A model generated the notes under the pieces. That model had not been told where the DNA came from. It worked only from the letters and a program-made list of their open reading frames with translations, and did not search any database. 8,069 bases of DNA from assembly GCA_008017145.1 (NCBI GenBank), contig SSGY01000136.1:1-8069 (forward strand). The letters run 5' to 3'. This stretch comes from Neisseriales bacterium. Lineage in GTDB: Bacteria > Pseudomonadota > Gammaproteobacteria > Burkholderiales > UBA11063. Made by a program: the position numbers and the translations under genes. Below are positions 5,337 through 8,069 of this stretch, piece after piece. The stretch's first letter is position 1. Every line of letters begins with the position of its first letter.

Positions 5337-7468
5337 GTAAAATTATTAGCCTTCACGGTAACACTACTAGCTTAATTCTCGCCTGTAAAGATGCAGATTT
5401 ACCGCAGATTGTCTATTGGGGAGGCTCACTGAGGCTATCTGAAGCTGAAGAGCAGCAACTATTAACTCAGCTAATTAGACCTGTTCCGCAAGCTTTTTTA
5501 GATGAAGATGTGCCACTAACTTTAATTCCACTATGGGGAAATGGTGGCTTTCAACTTAATGCTCTCTCAGGATGCTCAAATGGTAAAAATTGGGCTCCAC
5601 AATTTAAAAAAATTATTTCCTTAGATAGCACCGAGGGTAGTTTAACTGTCTGTGCCTTGGATGAACAAAGTGAGTTAGAATTAAAAATCAACCTTACTAT
5701 AAACCAATGGGATGTAATTGAGCATGACATCACACTAACCAACCTTGCTACACAAGATTATCAACTTAACGAATTATTGCTAAGCCTGCCGCTTGAAACA
5801 CAAGTTAGCGATATGATGCAATTTCATGGGCGTTGGATCCATGAATTTCAAACTCAGCGCAGCAAAATCGATCAGCCCTATTACGTAGTAGAAAATCTTA
5901 AGGGACGTACCTCCAATGATAATCCACCATTATTAATTCTTGGTGACAATGGATTTAACCAGCAAAGCGGAAGCGTATATGGCTTTCATCTTGGCTGGAG
6001 CGGTAATCATACTTATAAAGTAAACACTCTCAGTGATGGGCGAAAATTAGTCCAGTTTGGCGAAAAGCTACTACCCGGTGAAATTGTGCTTGAAGCTGGA
6101 GCAAGCTATAGTACACCAACTCTATATGCATCATTTTCTGACTCTGGTATCAATGGATTCAGCCATAATTTCCATAGCTTCATCCGTCAGAGCAACAAAT
6201 TTATACCGCACGTCCTCCCCTACCGCCCAATTCATTTTAACACTTGGGAAGCGATGTATTTTGAACATAATCTTGCTCAAATTATTCAATTAATTGAGCG
6301 TGCTGCTGCCATTGGAGTAGAAAGATTTATCCTAGATGATGGCTGGTTTAAAGGGCGCAATCATGAACGTGCTGGACTTGGCGACTGGTTCATTGACAAA
6401 GAAAAACATCCCCAAGGTTTAACTCCAATCATTGAACAAGTGCTGGCAAATGGCATGGAATTTGGCTTATGGTTTGAACCAGAAATGGTTAATCCTGATT
6501 CGGATTTATTTCGTGCACACCCTGAGTGGATGTTACAGGTGCAAGACTATTCGCAACCTTTGGGACGTTATCAATATGTGCTTAATTTAGCGATTCCTGA
6601 AGCGTATAATTATATTCATCAATGCATCTATGACTTACTTAGCGAGAATAAGATTTCTTACATCAAGTGGGATATGAATCGCGATTTAGTTCAAGCTGGT
6701 GGTAACAATGGACAAGCAGGAGTGCATCAGCAAGTTTTGGCAACCTATCGCTTAATTGAACAGTTACATCATGAGTTCCCACATGTAGAAATCGAAAGCT
6801 GTGCATCGGGTGGCGCGCGTGCTGATTTGGGTATCTTACGCTACACCAATCGGGTTTGGACGTCTGATTGCAATGATCCTTACGAACGACAAAGTATTCA
6901 GCGCGGATTTAGCTATTTCTTCCCAGCTGAAATCATGGGTTCACATTTTGGTCCAGCGCAAGCACACACTACCAATCGTTTAAGCACGCTAGAATACCGC
7001 ATCCTAACTAATTTCTTTGGACATCTTGGTTTTGAACAAAATCTACTGGAATTAACCGATGCAGAGTGTCAGCAATTAGCGCACTATCTAAAATTATACA
7101 AGCAATACCGCGAGTTAATTCATTCTGGTCGCTTGGTGCGGATTGATACCATTGATAATGGACAAAATATTTACGGTGTCGTTAATCCCGCACAAACTCA
7201 GGCGCTATTTGCGATTGCGCAAAATGACTTCCCGTGTAATATGATTGCTGATAAATTACGAATTAGCTATCTCAACCCCGATGCGACATATAAAGTTAAG
7301 CTCTTGAATGCGCAGGATAATACGGGGTATTTGATGAAGAAATCAGTTCCCTTGTGTGCTGGTGAACTGGTAATGAGTGGTAAAGTTATCGCTGAAATTG
7401 GGATACAGTTGCCGATTATGCATCCACAGAGTATTTTGCTGATGGTGTTTGAACAAGTAAGGGATTAA
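5333..7468 (+). CDS. alpha-galactosidase, glycoside hydrolase family 36
   Basis: A 711-residue retaining exo-hydrolase that removes terminal alpha-1,6-galactose from melibiose, raffinose or stachyose; full length for GH36 (about 700-740). An N-terminal beta-supersandwich domain spans roughly 1-290. The (beta/alpha)8 barrel follows, with FNTWEAMYF (302-310), FILDDGWF (332-339), GLGDWF (348-353) and GLWFEPEMVNPDSDLF (378-393). The catalytic nucleophile is D447 in KWDMNRD, and the predicted acid/base is D512 in WTSDCNDPYERQ; the 65-residue gap is usual. ESCASGGARAD (488-498) and FFPAEIMGSHFGP (529-541) line the active site, and a C-terminal beta domain ends the protein. No signal peptide is present, so it acts in the cytoplasm on sugar brought in by the preceding symporter. 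The start ATG overlaps that gene's TGA and lacks a strong ribosome site, implying translational coupling. Specificity among alpha-galactosides cannot be read from sequence. Confidence 0.95.
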   Translation: MSKIISLHGNTTSLILACKDADLPQIVYWGGSLRLSEAEEQQLLTQLIRPVPQAFLDEDVPLTLIPLWGNGGFQLNALSGCSNGKNWAPQFKKIISLDSTEGSLTVCALDEQSELELKINLTINQWDVIEHDITLTNLATQDYQLNELLLSLPLETQVSDMMQFHGRWIHEFQTQRSKIDQPYYVVENLKGRTSNDNPPLLILGDNGFNQQSGSVYGFHLGWSGNHTYKVNTLSDGRKLVQFGEKLLPGEIVLEAGASYSTPTLYASFSDSGINGFSHNFHSFIRQSNKFIPHVLPYRPIHFNTWEAMYFEHNLAQIIQLIERAAAIGVERFILDDGWFKGRNHERAGLGDWFIDKEKHPQGLTPIIEQVLANGMEFGLWFEPEMVNPDSDLFRAHPEWMLQVQDYSQPLGRYQYVLNLAIPEAYNYIHQCIYDLLSENKISYIKWDMNRDLVQAGGNNGQAGVHQQVLATYRLIEQLHHEFPHVEIESCASGGARADLGILRYTNRVWTSDCNDPYERQSIQRGFSYFFPAEIMGSHFGPAQAHTTNRLSTLEYRILTNFFGHLGFEQNLLELTDAECQQLAHYLKLYKQYRELIHSGRLVRIDTIDNGQNIYGVVNPAQTQALFAIAQNDFPCNMIADKLRISYLNPDATYKVKLLNAQDNTGYLMKKSVPLCAGELVMSGKVIAEIGIQLPIMHPQSILLMVFEQVRD
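7459..7464 (+). promoter_or_regulatory. ribosome binding site of the downstream NTPase gene, inside the end of the alpha-galactosidase
   Basis: AAGGGA lies in the last codons of the alpha-galactosidase, seven bases before ATG at 7472. It supports this ATG as a real start and shows that the NTPase can be translated from the same mRNA. Confidence 0.6.
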
Positions 7469-7471
7469 CGG

Positions 7472-8069
7472 ATGTTTGAATCTACTGGAATTGGAAGTTA
7501 TTTTGCTCATAATTTTATGGGTGCGGAAAGTAACACAAGTTATATTGCAGGGATGAACTTCTCTAATTTGATAATTGCCATCCCAATAATCGCGACAATC
7601 TTGCTTTTAATTTCAAATTTCATACGTTCAAAATTTACAAAATGTATTCCTAATGGACTTTTTGACTGCAAGTTTATGTCTGTTACATTAATCCTTTACT
7701 TTCTGATTAGTTGGATATTCATTAACCTCTTAGGATACCAACTATCAATTGGTGTTGCACTTATTGTAATCATTTGCTATATCCTTTTCTACTCATTGTC
7801 TTGGTGTATCTATAATGAGTTTTGCTTCACGCAAACTTACATAGAATTAGATGGCAAAGACATTGATTCATACCAAGTTAAGTTTTTAACAAAGATAAAA
7901 CAAAAAATTCAAGAAATAAGAAGTACACCTAAAGTAAAAAATATTTTAGTTAATGGTTCTTGGGGTGCAGGCAAATCTTATTTTATTGAGAGTCATTTAA
8001 AACAAACGCCATCATTGTTATACCTGTCTTGCACTGATTATGCTGATACACACGAATTAATTACGGCTC
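7472..8069 (+). CDS. membrane-anchored P-loop NTPase, KAP-like (3' truncated by window edge)
   Basis: The frame stays open from ATG 7472 to the window end, giving 199 residues of an unfinished protein. Three hydrophobic stretches suggest membrane helices at about 31-50, 71-88 and 91-110. A soluble, lysine-rich region follows (FLTKIKQKIQEIRSTPKVK, 138-156), then a strand and Walker A, NGSWGAGKSYF (161-171), with the invariant lysine at 168, and a second strand, LLYLSC (182-187). Membrane helices followed by a G-x-W-G-x-G-K-S loop recall the KAP NTPase family (named after Kidins220/ARMS and phage-exclusion protein PifA). Walker B and the rest lie beyond the edge, so assignment is tentative; another AAA-type or STAND-like ATPase is possible. 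It begins three bases after the alpha-galactosidase stop with no terminator between. Nothing in it suggests sugar metabolism; a defence or membrane-organising role is conjecture. Confidence 0.7.
   Translation, partial: MFESTGIGSYFAHNFMGAESNTSYIAGMNFSNLIIAIPIIATILLLISNFIRSKFTKCIPNGLFDCKFMSVTLILYFLISWIFINLLGYQLSIGVALIVIICYILFYSLSWCIYNEFCFTQTYIELDGKDIDSYQVKFLTKIKQKIQEIRSTPKVKNILVNGSWGAGKSYFIESHLKQTPSLLYLSCTDYADTHELITA

Noticed and set aside
4949..5356. 135-codon minus-strand open frame opposite the symporter
   Set aside because: It is antisense to conserved GPH-family sequence, its composition mirrors the membrane helices it overlaps, and no promoter or ribosome site supports it.
7472..8069. 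Reading the last gene as an ABC-transporter ATPase for sugar uptake
   Set aside because: It has N-terminal membrane helices before the Walker A loop and a G-x-W-G-x-G-K-S loop unlike the GPNGAGKST of ABC ATPases; no Q-loop or signature motif follows in the visible part.

Overview
The window is AT-rich (GC roughly 35-40 % by eye) and reads as bacterial chromosome, most likely from a low-GC proteobacterium. The main support is the C-terminal part of a lysyl-tRNA synthetase at the left edge, whose closing sequence ([13 protein letters not shown]) looks beta/gamma-proteobacterial from memory. The genus cannot be named from the sequence alone.

Layout: (1) 1-881, 3' part of lysS, closed by a strong intrinsic terminator (904-937). 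(2) 1107-2540, a sugar-porter (SP) family MFS transporter with its own leader. (3) 2549-2587, a perfect 17-bp hairpin between convergent genes. (4) 2619-3524 on the minus strand, a two-domain regulator: an ArsR-type winged helix fused to a ~190-residue C-terminal domain, starting at GTG. (5) 3525-3872, a divergent control region with two good sigma70 promoters, repeated TAATCAAC/GTTGATTA half-sites including the palindrome TTGATTAATCAA, and a 101-bp imperfect inverted repeat. (6) 3873-5336, a GPH-family (MelB/LacS-like) galactoside:cation symporter. (7) 5333-7468, a cytoplasmic GH36 alpha-galactosidase overlapping the symporter by ATGA. (8) 7472 to the window end, the start of a membrane-anchored P-loop NTPase resembling the KAP family, three bases after the alpha-galactosidase and cut by the edge.

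Working model (inference): genes 4, 6 and 7 form a melibiose/raffinose-type utilisation cassette. The symporter imports an alpha-galactoside, the GH36 enzyme releases galactose inside the cell, and the divergent regulator represses both promoters until a sugar ligand binds its C-terminal domain. The SP transporter may bring in a free hexose such as galactose or glucose. No Leloir-pathway genes are in the window, so galactose must be processed by genes elsewhere. The regulator and symporter recall Firmicutes proteins, while the alpha-galactosidase motifs recall proteobacterial GH36 enzymes, so the cassette may be a mosaic gained by transfer. The most unusual items are the operator architecture, the mobile-element-like inverted repeat between the promoters, and the KAP-like NTPase attached to the end of the sugar operon.
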